DNA of 64,000 nucleotides from Gammaproteobacteria bacterium (GTDB lineage: Bacteria; Pseudomonadota; Gammaproteobacteria; Granulosicoccales; Granulosicoccaceae): the NCBI GenBank assembly GCA_002746645.1, contig PDPU01000039.1, forward strand, positions 34,755 through 98,754, in the 5' to 3' direction. Positions 17,551 to 26,306 of the stretch are shown here, one piece after another; position 1 is the stretch's first letter; every line of letters begins with the position of its first letter. The notes below the pieces were generated by a model. It had not been told where the DNA came from and did no database searches. It worked only from the letters and a program-made list of their open reading frames with translations. A program made the translations under genes and the position numbers.

Positions 17551-19110
17551 TCAGTAGTTGGCGTCGGGGAACTCGCTCTTCCGGCGCGTCACGAAGTCCT
17601 TCAGCGCCTCGTCCACAGCAGGGTCGATGGGCGGCGCTTCGTAGGACTCCAGCGATTGTTTCCAGAGATTGTTGGCGCGCTGCTCGGCACTCAGCGAGCC
17701 TTCCGACTCCCACTGCTCGAAGCTGTTGTTGTCGGCAATGTTCGAACGCCAGAAGGCGCTCTCGAAGTTCGCCTGGGTGTGCGCCGAGCCGAGGAAGTGG
17801 TTGCCGGGGCCGACCTCGCGGAAGGCATCGAGTGCCTGCCCGTTTTCGCTGAGATCGACACCGGAGAGGAACACGCCGAGAGCACTGGCCTGATCGGCAT
17901 CCATCATGAATTTCTCGTAGCTCATGACCAGACCGCCTTCGAGCCAGCCGGCCGTGTGCAGCATGAAGTTGACACCGGCAAGCCCCGCGGCCTGCATGGT
18001 GATGGCGGCCTCGTAGGCAGCCTGAGCATCGGCGATCTTCGAGGCGCAGAGTCCGCCACCACTGCGGAAGGGCACGCCCAGCCGCCGCGCCAGTTCGCCG
18101 ATGATGTACATGACCTGCGATGGTTCGGGCGAGCCGAAGGTGGGCGCACCCGACTGCATCGACACCGAACTGGCGAAGGTACCCAGCACCACCGGCGCTC
18201 CGGGACGCACGAGTTGCACGAAGGCCATCCCGGCCATTGCTTCGGCCAGGATCTGGGCCGCGGTGCCGGCGACGGTCACGGGAGACATGGCACCGGCAAG
18301 AATGAAGGGCGAAACCACACAGGCCTGATTGGCACGCGCGTACACCTTGGCCGCACCGAGCATGGTGTCGTCGAAGGTCAGCGGCGAGTTGGCGTTGATG
18401 AGATTGATCACCACCGTTTTCTCGTTGCCGGTTTCAGGATCGATGAAATCGTCGCCGAAGAGGATCTTCACCATGTCCACCGTATCCTGGGCACGCTCGG
18501 GCGCCGTGACCGACCCCATGAAGGGCTTGTCGCTGTAGCGCATGTGCGTGTAGACCATGTCGAAGTGGCGCTTGTTGACGGGCAGATCCACCGGCTCGCA
18601 GATGGTGCCGCCCGAGTGATGCAGCCCCGGCGCCATGTAGGCCAGCTTGACGAAGTTCTGGAAGTCCTCGATGGTGGCGTAGCGACGGCCCTTGTCGAGG
18701 TCTCTGACGAAGGGCGAGCCATAGGCGGGCACGAGCACGGTGTGATCGCCACCGATGACCACGGATCGCTCGGCATTCCGCGCGTGCTGAGTGAACTGGC
18801 TCGGGGCGTTGTCCTGAATGAGTTTCCGGCAGAAGCCGCGCGGGAACCGCACGCGTTCACCCTGCACGTCGGCGCCGGCCTCGCGCCACAGATCCAGCGC
18901 TTCGGCATCGTCACGGAAATCGATGCCGATTTCCTCGAGAATGGTGTCGGCGTTGGCTTCGATCAGCGCGAAACCCTCGTCGTTCAGTATCCGGTAATAC
19001 GGAATGCCTCGCTTGATGTAGGCCGGGGCTCGGGAACCGCCTGCCGCACGCGCACGACGCGCTTCTCTTCCACCACCTCGCCGCCTGCGCGGTGCTCGAC
19101 TTTCGCTCAT
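17551..19110 (-). CDS. Trimethylamine methyltransferase family protein (MttB superfamily, non-pyrrolysine)
   Basis: Predicted corrinoid-dependent methyltransferase demethylating a quaternary amine such as glycine betaine. The 519-aa product has an Arg-rich N-terminus, then the MttB barrel with AYGSPFVRDLDKGRRYATIE, LINANSPLTFDDTMLGAAK and FGSPEPSQVMYIIGELARRL. There is no in-frame TAG, so it belongs with MtgB-like proteins rather than pyrrolysine MttB. No corrinoid-binding protein or activation gene is next to it. A GlxA-family regulator follows downstream on the same strand and a betaine-homocysteine-type methyltransferase lies 2 kb away. Substrate unproven. Confidence 0.87.
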   Translation of the reverse strand: MSESRAPRRRRGGGREARRARAAGGSRAPAYIKRGIPYYRILNDEGFALIEANADTILEEIGIDFRDDAEALDLWREAGADVQGERVRFPRGFCRKLIQDNAPSQFTQHARNAERSVVIGGDHTVLVPAYGSPFVRDLDKGRRYATIEDFQNFVKLAYMAPGLHHSGGTICEPVDLPVNKRHFDMVYTHMRYSDKPFMGSVTAPERAQDTVDMVKILFGDDFIDPETGNEKTVVINLINANSPLTFDDTMLGAAKVYARANQACVVSPFILAGAMSPVTVAGTAAQILAEAMAGMAFVQLVRPGAPVVLGTFASSVSMQSGAPTFGSPEPSQVMYIIGELARRLGVPFRSGGGLCASKIADAQAAYEAAITMQAAGLAGVNFMLHTAGWLEGGLVMSYEKFMMDADQASALGVFLSGVDLSENGQALDAFREVGPGNHFLGSAHTQANFESAFWRSNIADNNSFEQWESEGSLSAEQRANNLWKQSLESYEAPPIDPAVDEALKDFVTRRKSEFPDANY

Positions 19111-19160
19111 TCGCCTTGCTCCTGAAAAAAGACCCACCTGTGCCATTCGGGCACAAGATC

Positions 19161-19709
19161 TTACAAAGGAGTGCAGCTTCTCACGAAATCGAGTTGCTCG
19201 CGTGTCTGAATGCGGCGGCGATTGTCTCGACGCACCGCTTTGACGGCCTCGTCGGGTGTCTCGCCCAGTTCGACGAGGAGCCGTGCGCCGATCATGCCCG
19301 TGCGTCCCAGCCCGGCATAGCAGTGCAATGCCACCCGTTCGCCGATCCGGAGTGCATGGCGAATGCGCTCACCCTCCACCGCCCATCGATCCTCGAAGGC
19401 CTGATCGGGGATATCCATGTCGATGATGGGCAGGTGCAACCACCACATGCCAGCATTGCGCACCAGGCGGGGAATCACCTCGACCTTGTTCATCGTGAAC
19501 TCGTGCGGCTCGATCAAACTCACGACCCCGTTGGCCCCCCAGTCCGCAAGGGCGGCAAGATCGGCCGCGAGCAGCCGGCCGGTACTGGTTGCAACGGGTT
19601 CGATGCGGGTACCGGGACAGGCAAACAGCCCGAGGCAGCCAACGCTGCCGGGTACCGGAACGGTATCGATCTGATTGGGGCTCGGGCCCCTGGGCTTGCG
19701 GAAAACCAT
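19161..19709 (-). CDS. Dual-specificity / tyrosine phosphatase-like protein
   Basis: Predicted phosphatase of 182 aa. The signature loop HCYAGLGRTG fits Cys-x5-Arg of the PTP/DSP superfamily, and an upstream Asp in LPIIDMDIPD may be the general acid. It resembles bacterial CDKN3-like phosphatases that begin with a GCLGLFACPGTR-type strand. No signal peptide. It lies 50 bp upstream, on the same strand, of mttB. The physiological substrate is unknown. Confidence 0.82.
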   Translation of the reverse strand: MVFRKPRGPSPNQIDTVPVPGSVGCLGLFACPGTRIEPVATSTGRLLAADLAALADWGANGVVSLIEPHEFTMNKVEVIPRLVRNAGMWWLHLPIIDMDIPDQAFEDRWAVEGERIRHALRIGERVALHCYAGLGRTGMIGARLLVELGETPDEAVKAVRRDNRRRIQTREQLDFVRSCTPL

Positions 19710-19847
19710 GTGCGAAGTTTAGTCCCTGGCCGAAAGTCTTGCCTGACGCTCGACACAATACCGGTGTGAGAAACGTCTCATCTGCGCCGAAGCAAGCCAG
19801 CGTCAGAGATGGGAAACCATGCAAGGCCCCTGAAGGGCCGCACGAGA

Positions 19848-21065
19848 CTAGTTCAACCAGACAGACACGCTGCGTCGCAGCCTGCCGAGTCGTTGCCGCA
19901 CGGCCTGCGTCGAGCGATACAGGAACCCGGGCAACGGCCGTTGCACCGCTTCGAGCTTCCACATCGGCGAACAAATGCAGCCGAGATCGGCCTTGTAGGA
20001 GTCGATGTCTCCGCGCATGAAATCGTAGCGATGGATACCACGCGCCCGGCAATGCTGCATGAGCGCGAGGTGCGCCGTGGTCAGCGACAGATACCGGTTG
20101 GCGCCCTGACTCGAGAACCCACTCTGATAATAATGACAGACATTGTTGTCTTCGAAAACGTAGATCACGGCAAGCAGGCGCGGCCCGAGCCGGAAGCGCA
20201 GAATATCGGCCTGACCTGCCGCAAGAAAACTGCGCCCGACTCGACGATGAAACTCGCGGAAACGTTCGGAGGCGAAAATGCTGCGTCGACCCTTGGCCAT
20301 CTGCCGCTCGTGACCGAGTTCCATGAGATCCCGGAAGGCCACGTCGAAACGTTCATCGGCCGTGCCGGCAACACCTGCCGCGATCGTTGCTTCGGCAAGG
20401 TCTGCGGAGCCTGTTGCCTCTGCCGCGAGCAGGGAATCGAGCACCGGACTGCCGTCACGTTCGAGTGCCCGCAGGCTTCTTCTGATGCGCGCGGCGCGAC
20501 TCGGGGCGAGACGCGCGAGGTAGTCACTTTCGCTACCGGCAAGATCGACTTCGAAACGTGCTCCGGCTGCATGCAGTTCGAGCCCCTCGACTGCCGCATT
20601 CCTTGCCAGCAAGACGAGATTCGCATCATCGAGCAGGCAACGGAACTCGATGCGATACCACGAACCATTGCCGCGAAGGTGCTCGGCCAGCAAGGCGAGA
20701 CTCGCCGCGCGGTGTTCGGGGTCGACAAGGAAATCGAGGTACTCGGTGACGACTTCATCCCGTCGGCTTTCTCCGGTACCGAGGAACATCAGCGTGAACA
20801 AGCCCGTGAAACGCTGGCGCTTGAGGTAGGCCGGCAGCAGTCCGACAAGCCGGCCATCGTCGTCGCGCACCGTCACGATGTGGAGGCGATCGCCCGCCGA
20901 GCGGTAGACCGACCACCAGTTGCAGTGCCAGAGCCAGCGGCAGAACACGGTGGCGCCCGGCACCCTTGACAGCAGTTCGCACCACTCGGATTCGAGGGCC
21001 TGGAACCTCGCCTCGTCAGCGATGACCGAGAGGCGATAGTCGGCTTGCACGGCATCATCGAACAC
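19848..21065 (-). CDS. GNAT/FemAB-like acyltransferase (CelD/BcsL family)
   Basis: Predicted N-acyltransferase of about 405 aa. It has the tandem GNAT pattern of the CelD/cellulose-synthesis family: WLWHCNWWSVYR near the N-terminus, EFRCLLDDANLVLL in the middle, and the C-terminal GNAT half with FRLGPRLLAVIYVFEDN, CHYYQSGFSSQGANRYLSL and GIHRYDFMRGDIDSYKADL, ending in a basic region. GTG 21065 is chosen because an ATG start at 21128 would overlap the divergent bmt start; this start is uncertain. Likely modifies a surface or lipid substrate (inference). Confidence 0.75.
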   Translation of the reverse strand: MFDDAVQADYRLSVIADEARFQALESEWCELLSRVPGATVFCRWLWHCNWWSVYRSAGDRLHIVTVRDDDGRLVGLLPAYLKRQRFTGLFTLMFLGTGESRRDEVVTEYLDFLVDPEHRAASLALLAEHLRGNGSWYRIEFRCLLDDANLVLLARNAAVEGLELHAAGARFEVDLAGSESDYLARLAPSRAARIRRSLRALERDGSPVLDSLLAAEATGSADLAEATIAAGVAGTADERFDVAFRDLMELGHERQMAKGRRSIFASERFREFHRRVGRSFLAAGQADILRFRLGPRLLAVIYVFEDNNVCHYYQSGFSSQGANRYLSLTTAHLALMQHCRARGIHRYDFMRGDIDSYKADLGCICSPMWKLEAVQRPLPGFLYRSTQAVRQRLGRLRRSVSVWLN

Positions 21066-21126
21066 CCTGTTATCGCTTCGACAACGGGGCGATATCGGCC
21101 CTGATTCCGCGTGATATGCTGCTGTC

Positions 21127-22248
21127 ATGGAAAACAAATTGCATTCGCTGCTGGCTTCTCGGCGAGTGTTGCTCGCCGATGGCGCCACTGGTACCAACCT
21201 CTTTGCCGTCGGACTTGAAACGGGTGACGCACCGGAACTCTGGAACGTCGATCATCCCGAGCGCATCGCAGCCCTTCACAGGAGCTTCGTCGACGCCGGG
21301 TCGGACATCATCCTGACCAATTCCTTCGGAGGCACGCGCTACCGCCTCGACCTGCACAAGGCGGGCCATCGCGTTGCCGAACTCAACCGTCGAGCTGCCG
21401 AAATCGCCCGCGAAGAGGCCGAAAGGCCACGTAACGCAGGCGATACGGATCGCATCGTACTCGTCGCGGGTTCCATCGGCCCGACCGGCGAAATCCTCGA
21501 ACCAAGCGGCGCACTGTCCATCGAAGCGGCGAGCGAGGCCTTTCGCGAACAGGCCGAGGCACTCGCCGCCGGTGGCGCCGACATCTTCTGGATCGAGACG
21601 ATTTCCTCGAAAGAAGAGATCCGCGCAGCGATACTCGGAACCGCCGGACTGGGCCTGCCCATCGCCTTTACGGTCAGCATCGACACCAACGGTCGCACCA
21701 TGATGGGCTTGACCGCTTCCGACACCCTGCACATCGGCGCCGAACTCGAAACCGAACTCGAGCAAGCCGCCAGGGAAACAGGGAAAGACTCCGTCGACGC
21801 GCCACTGATTGCGGCGGTCGGCACCAATTGTGGCATCGGCGCATCGGAAGTGGTGGCAGCAATCGTGAACATCTGCAAGGCTGGCGAGTCACTAGACTAC
21901 CGACCGGCCTTCGTCGCCAAGGCGAACTGTGGCATTCCCGAGTACGTCGATGGCAAGATCGTCTACAACGGCACGCCCGAGCTCATGAGCGAATACGTGA
22001 TCCTGGCGGCCAATGCCGGTGCCCGCATCATCGGTGGCTGCTGTGGCACCACCCCTGCGCATGTCGCCGCCATGCGCAAGTCACTCGATGCCTGGACACC
22101 CGGCCCGGCACCGACCCTGGCCGATATCGAAGCCTCTCTCGGCGAGGTTTCCACAGGGGCGAAAGCCCAGCTTGCCGGCGATCTTTCGGTGGCCGGCGGT
22201 TCGGCTTCGGGGCGCGGGGTACGCCGATCACGTCGGCGGCGCAGCTGA
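21127..22248 (+). CDS. bmt: Homocysteine S-methyltransferase family protein (betaine-homocysteine type)
   Basis: Predicted zinc enzyme transferring a methyl group, probably from glycine betaine, to homocysteine to make methionine. The 373-aa barrel has ADGATGTNLFAVGLETGDAP at the N-terminus, ILTNSFGGTR, the first zinc ligand region VGTNCGIGA and the GGCCGTTPAHV double-cysteine motif. The C-terminus is a short Arg-rich tail. A -10-like TATGCT ends 6 nt before the ATG, so the mRNA could be nearly leaderless (inference). mttB and its possible regulator are 2-5 kb away, suggesting shared methyl-group metabolism. Confidence 0.85.
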   Translation: MENKLHSLLASRRVLLADGATGTNLFAVGLETGDAPELWNVDHPERIAALHRSFVDAGSDIILTNSFGGTRYRLDLHKAGHRVAELNRRAAEIAREEAERPRNAGDTDRIVLVAGSIGPTGEILEPSGALSIEAASEAFREQAEALAAGGADIFWIETISSKEEIRAAILGTAGLGLPIAFTVSIDTNGRTMMGLTASDTLHIGAELETELEQAARETGKDSVDAPLIAAVGTNCGIGASEVVAAIVNICKAGESLDYRPAFVAKANCGIPEYVDGKIVYNGTPELMSEYVILAANAGARIIGGCCGTTPAHVAAMRKSLDAWTPGPAPTLADIEASLGEVSTGAKAQLAGDLSVAGGSASGRGVRRSRRRRS

Positions 22249-22338
22249 ATCGGATAGCCGGCCAGCAACCCGCACCCCGGGCTCCGCCCTGCCCGACCAG
22301 TCCCGCAGCAGGAAACCAGTCGGGCTTGAACGACACCG

Positions 22339-24654
22339 TCAGTGGTTCTCGAGTGTGTCCTGCAGCGCCGTGTAGGCGGGTTTCATTGCATAGCGCTCGG
22401 TGAACAGCAGCGGTTTTGCGCTCGCGAACCAGGAATACCGGTCGGTGAAACCCCAGGTCTGAAAACCCCTGCAGGCGGGTTGATCGAGGCAGATGCGCAT
22501 GATCTCGGCATAGGCATTGGCCTGGTCGTCGAGATCATCGCCGTCATTGATGCGTACATCGGTTTCGGTGATGTAGATATCGAGCCCGAGATCGGCAAAG
22601 CGCTGGAAGTTCCGGCGCACGCTCTCGAAGTCGTCGAAATGGCTCCAGACGTGCATCTGAAAACCCACGCCATCGATGGGTGTTCCTGCATCGAGCTCAC
22701 GCTTGATCATCTCGTACATTGCATTCGACTTCGGGCCTTCCCAGGCGACGTCATAGTCGTTGTAGAGGAGTGTCGCCGTGGGGTCCACCTCGCGCGCCTT
22801 GCGGAAGGCGGCACCGATGTACTCCTCGCCCATGCCCCTGTACCAGACGGAATCGCGAAAGGAGCCGTCCTTCTCGAAGGCCTCGTTGACGACATCCCAC
22901 ATGGCCACACGACCGACGTAGCGTCCCGCCAGCAGTTCGATGTATTCCTCCAGCACGGGCGCAACCTCATCTCCTTCGAGTGCCTTCACCCAGGGCGGCA
23001 ACTGCGCGTACCAGATCAGCGGGTGACCGTGCAGTGCCATGCCATTGGCTTCGGCGAAGTCGGCAAGATGATCGGCGTCGTCCCAGCGGAAGACGTCGCG
23101 TGCCGGCCAGATCCAGCCCATCTTGTGGGAGTTTTCCGGCGTCACGATGTTGAACTCCTCGGCCGCAATGGCTGCATAGAGTTCGTTGTCGGCGATCGTT
23201 GCGGAATTGAGCGTGGCGGCATAGCCGACCAGCAGACCTCGCTCGTCGGCGAGATCGCGGAGGCGCTTGCCGGGACGTTCGAAATCGGCGGGATCGGCCA
23301 CCGTTACCGTGATGGTGCGCTCGTGGAAGAGTTCGGGATCAGTGGCATCCACGGCACGGAAGGTCATCCGGGTATCACCGATGTCGCTCTGTTGCGTTGG
23401 CCAGATCAGCGTGTAGGTGTCACCGCCGTCATGGATGAAACTGGCACTGGCGGGAATGTCCACGGCCACGAGTTCGGGAATGTCGCCGTCGGGATCGACG
23501 CCCCGCACGGTCTGGTTCAGAGTGTCGCCCACACGGATGATCGGGTTGACGATGCCGTTGACGTGAGGCTCGAAATTCACCGGATTCTCTTCGTCGCGCT
23601 CCACCGTCAGTCGCACGCTCTGGCGAGTGCGCAACGAACTGTCCTCGGCGTCAACGGCGACCACGGTGATGACGGTTTCACCGAGATCGGCCGGTAGCGG
23701 TGACCAGCGAAAGGTGCGCGTACCATCGTGGTTGTCGTCGAAGCTTGCACCCACCGGCAGCCCTTCGATGTACAGGCCCGGCACCGTGCCGTCATTGTCG
23801 AAGGGCGTGACGACAAATTCGAAGTCGGTGCCCAGATAGGCGAATTGATCTTCGAGGTCGATGAGTTCCGGTGGTGAATTGCCGTCACTGGTGTCATCCG
23901 GGGGCGTTTCGGTATCCGTCTCGATCCCGGGTTCGGTCTCGGGTTCGTCTGTCCCGATCGTGAGCGTGATGGTAGCGCGCGTTTCCACGGTCGGGTCGAA
24001 GGCATCGGTCGCGACGAAAGTCAGACGCGTCTCGGCGGCGGCATCGGCCGCGGGAGCCCAGACGAACTGACGGCTGCCATCGCCGTTGTCGTGAAAGGTG
24101 GCGGTGTCCGGCGCATCGACCACCCGCACACCCGGCACCTGACCATCGGGATCCGTCGGCGCGACGCGGAAGCTGAAACGCCCACCTTCTGCAACCGACT
24201 GGTCGCCGAGATTCTCGAAGACCGGGGGCTGATTGGCGACTCCGCCGTCGCCGCCCGCGCCTTTCTCGACCGTGATGGTCAGCGTGCGCTGCTGCACCAG
24301 CGTGGCATCGACGGCATCGACGGCCTCGAAACGAACGTTCCGCTCGCCCACATCAGTCACACCGGGCGTCCAGACCAGAGTTCGCGTACCGTCGCCATTG
24401 TCGTCGAAGCTTGCATTGTGGAGCCAGTCAAGCATCCTGACACCGGGAACATCGCCGTCAGGATCACTCGGACTGACGCGAACCCGCAGGGTTTCGCCCA
24501 CGGCGACCGTCGCGGCACTCAAGGGCGCGAGTTCGGGCGGTGCATTCGCGAATGCGGGACTCGTGGAAACAAGCAATGCCGCGACCGCGACAAGCGCCTC
24601 CGGCGTGGCGGCTGAACCACGAAAAACACGGGGATACTCAAGAAAACAAGTCAT
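22339..24654 (-). CDS. Secreted GH10 endo-1,4-beta-xylanase with N-terminal Ig/cadherin-like repeats
   Basis: Predicted exported xylan-degrading enzyme, 771 aa. A signal-like segment (LVAVAALLVSTSPAFANA) is followed by about four Ig/cadherin-like modules (residues about 40-460), each with a DPDG-type loop and a DDNGDGTR motif. A GH10 catalytic domain occupies about 465-771. The acid/base Glu591 (VVNEAF) and the nucleophile Glu697 (IYITETDVRI) are in place, and LHGHPLIWYAQLPPW is conserved. The start at 24654 is supported by a GAGGACGAAGG stretch upstream. No neighbouring xylosidase or transporter. Confidence 0.92.
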   Translation of the reverse strand: MTCFLEYPRVFRGSAATPEALVAVAALLVSTSPAFANAPPELAPLSAATVAVGETLRVRVSPSDPDGDVPGVRMLDWLHNASFDDNGDGTRTLVWTPGVTDVGERNVRFEAVDAVDATLVQQRTLTITVEKGAGGDGGVANQPPVFENLGDQSVAEGGRFSFRVAPTDPDGQVPGVRVVDAPDTATFHDNGDGSRQFVWAPAADAAAETRLTFVATDAFDPTVETRATITLTIGTDEPETEPGIETDTETPPDDTSDGNSPPELIDLEDQFAYLGTDFEFVVTPFDNDGTVPGLYIEGLPVGASFDDNHDGTRTFRWSPLPADLGETVITVVAVDAEDSSLRTRQSVRLTVERDEENPVNFEPHVNGIVNPIIRVGDTLNQTVRGVDPDGDIPELVAVDIPASASFIHDGGDTYTLIWPTQQSDIGDTRMTFRAVDATDPELFHERTITVTVADPADFERPGKRLRDLADERGLLVGYAATLNSATIADNELYAAIAAEEFNIVTPENSHKMGWIWPARDVFRWDDADHLADFAEANGMALHGHPLIWYAQLPPWVKALEGDEVAPVLEEYIELLAGRYVGRVAMWDVVNEAFEKDGSFRDSVWYRGMGEEYIGAAFRKAREVDPTATLLYNDYDVAWEGPKSNAMYEMIKRELDAGTPIDGVGFQMHVWSHFDDFESVRRNFQRFADLGLDIYITETDVRINDGDDLDDQANAYAEIMRICLDQPACRGFQTWGFTDRYSWFASAKPLLFTERYAMKPAYTALQDTLENH

Positions 24655-24936
24655 GCCTTCGTCCTCTACTGGCTGGTTGAAACCCGCTGTTGATACCCGC
24701 CGTCGAGCGTCGCGCGGAACCGCACATGTTACCAATCGGTATGACAAACTGGAAGTACAATCTGCAATATGAGCAGCCAGTAATCCCGGCACATCGAACG
24801 AACCATCGGCTCAGCCACGTTTCCCGCGCATGCGAGGGCATGCGAGGCGCCGGAATCCCGCACTTTGAAACACGCGCCAGCGCCACCAGAATGACGCCAG
24901 GATTTCCGACTACCGACACGACTTCTTCGGCACCCC

Positions 24937-25752
24937 ATGCTCAGCACCAACCTGATCACCAACCTTCTTGCCCTGGCCGTGGTACTGGTCGGCTTCGCCC
25001 TGCCCGACCCTGCCGGTGGCGTGATACTCAGCATCGGACTGTTCGCGCTCTCGGGCGGACTCACCAACTGGCTTGCCATCCACATGCTGTTCGAGCGCAT
25101 TCCAGGCATCTACGGTTCCGGCATCATCAGCCTGCATTTCGAGGAGTTCAAGGCGGGCATTCTCAGGATGGTGCACGAGGAACTGTTCAATCGCGAGAAA
25201 GTGGAAACCCTGCTCGCTCCGGCAGACGATGACCAACGCGCGCAGACTGACAATGACCGAGGCGCTCCGGCAGACGACAACCAGATTGCACAGGCAAATG
25301 CTTCCCCGGACACGGAACTCCCCATCGATCTCGAACCGATCATTGCCGCCATCGATCTCGACAAGGCTTTCGACCAGCTCGTGGCAACCGTCATGGGTTC
25401 GAATCTCGGTGCCATGCTTGGCATGTTTGGTGGCGGCGAAGTGCTCGAACAATTGCGCGCGCCCTTCCGGAAACGCATGGCCGTCTTTCTCGAAGACATG
25501 GCCGCTTCACCCGAGTTCAGACAATCCCTGAGCCGCGAAATCGGCAAGCTCGCGAGCAGCGACCGATTCCTCGAGAAACTCGACCGACTGCTGCGCGCAC
25601 GGCTCGATGAAATGACGCCCGACATGGTGCGCGACCTCATCCAGCGCATGATCAGGAAACATCTCGGCTGGCTCGTGATCTGGGGCGCGGTCTTCGGAGG
25701 CATCATCGGCCTCGCCGCCGCCCTGCTGAGACTGTATTTTCAATCTGTCTGA
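24937..25752 (+). CDS. DUF445-family membrane protein with acidic insert
   Basis: Function unknown. The 271-aa protein has an N-terminal membrane segment (LALAVVLVGFALPDPAGGV...), the family motif LTNWLAIHMLFERIPGIYGSG, a long helical region with EFKAGILRMVHEELF, and a C-terminal membrane segment (WLVIWGAVFGGIIGLAAALL), matching DUF445. Residues about 94-126 form an acidic, low-complexity insert made by a 48-bp near duplication (25216-25245 and 25264-25293). It is convergent with the HopJ gene. Confidence 0.8.
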   Translation: MLSTNLITNLLALAVVLVGFALPDPAGGVILSIGLFALSGGLTNWLAIHMLFERIPGIYGSGIISLHFEEFKAGILRMVHEELFNREKVETLLAPADDDQRAQTDNDRGAPADDNQIAQANASPDTELPIDLEPIIAAIDLDKAFDQLVATVMGSNLGAMLGMFGGGEVLEQLRAPFRKRMAVFLEDMAASPEFRQSLSREIGKLASSDRFLEKLDRLLRARLDEMTPDMVRDLIQRMIRKHLGWLVIWGAVFGGIIGLAAALLRLYFQSV

Positions 25753-25777
25753 CGATCGCGCACGTTCGGAAGCAGCC

Positions 25778-25876
25778 AACTGCCCGAGCAGTTCAAGGGC
25801 ATCACAACTGCCCGAGCATGTCGAGGCAATGCAACTACCGGAACATGTCGAGGCAATGCAACGGCCGGAGCATCAT
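25778..25876. repeat. 27-bp tandem repeat, about 3.6 copies, between convergent genes
   Basis: Units beginning AACTGCCCGAGC at 25778 (28 bp), 25806, 25833 (AACTACCGGAAC) and 25860 (AACGGCCGGAGC, partial). The second and third copies share CATGTCGAGGCAATGC. It fills the gap between DUF445 and HopJ, and the HopJ stop codon (25873-25875) lies inside the last partial copy. Confidence 0.88.
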
Positions 25877-26238
25877 GCGCCGCGCCTGGGCGACCGTGCC
25901 CGCAGCGGCACCCCGTCGAACTCGATTCCCTCCCAGCCTGTCTTCATGAACTGACGAATGTTGGGGTGACTGTCACCATCGGGGTTCTTCAGCACATCGG
26001 CACGGTAGAAGGCACCGAACAGCGCAAGCGTCTGCTCACGACCGAGTTCGTGCAGACGCGCGAAGGCGAACAGCCTGCAGGCGCCATTGTTCTGCCCGGC
26101 CTCGTTGAAAAGGTCGCCGTTCCTGAAGGCCGTGGGCACGAATGCGTAGTGCCGGTTGATCAGCGCCACCACGTCGGGAAACTCGATGTCACCCGGCCGG
26201 TGTTCGATACGGTTGAGCAGCAGTTCGATGTCGATCAT
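25873..26238 (-). CDS. HopJ type III effector family protein (Pfam HopJ)
   Basis: A 121-aa protein of the HopJ family, with PTAFRNGDLFNEAGQNNGACR, RLFAFARLHELGREQTLALF and FYRADVLKNPDG as the conserved core. Despite the family name, homologues are common in gammaproteobacteria without type III secretion, and none is visible here, so a housekeeping role is more likely. The start at ATG 26238 precedes MIDIELLLNRIEHRPGDIEF, which aligns with the family N-terminus. It lies 68 bp downstream of maeB on the same strand. Confidence 0.88.
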   Translation of the reverse strand: MIDIELLLNRIEHRPGDIEFPDVVALINRHYAFVPTAFRNGDLFNEAGQNNGACRLFAFARLHELGREQTLALFGAFYRADVLKNPDGDSHPNIRQFMKTGWEGIEFDGVPLRARSPRRGA

Positions 26239-26306
26239 GGTGGCGAACCTCCGGCCAGTCGCGGCCACTCGGATCCCGAAACGATCGGCAAGGCACTGCT
26301 CATCGG

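Noticed and set aside
17551..19110. Pyrrolysine-containing MttB
   Set aside because: The frame has no internal TAG, and no pylS/pylT is nearby.
25778..25876. Possible CRISPR array
   Set aside because: Units abut with no spacers and vary in length and sequence; they are a minisatellite.
25873..26238. True type III secretion effector
   Set aside because: Only the family name implies this; no secretion genes or hrp-box seen.
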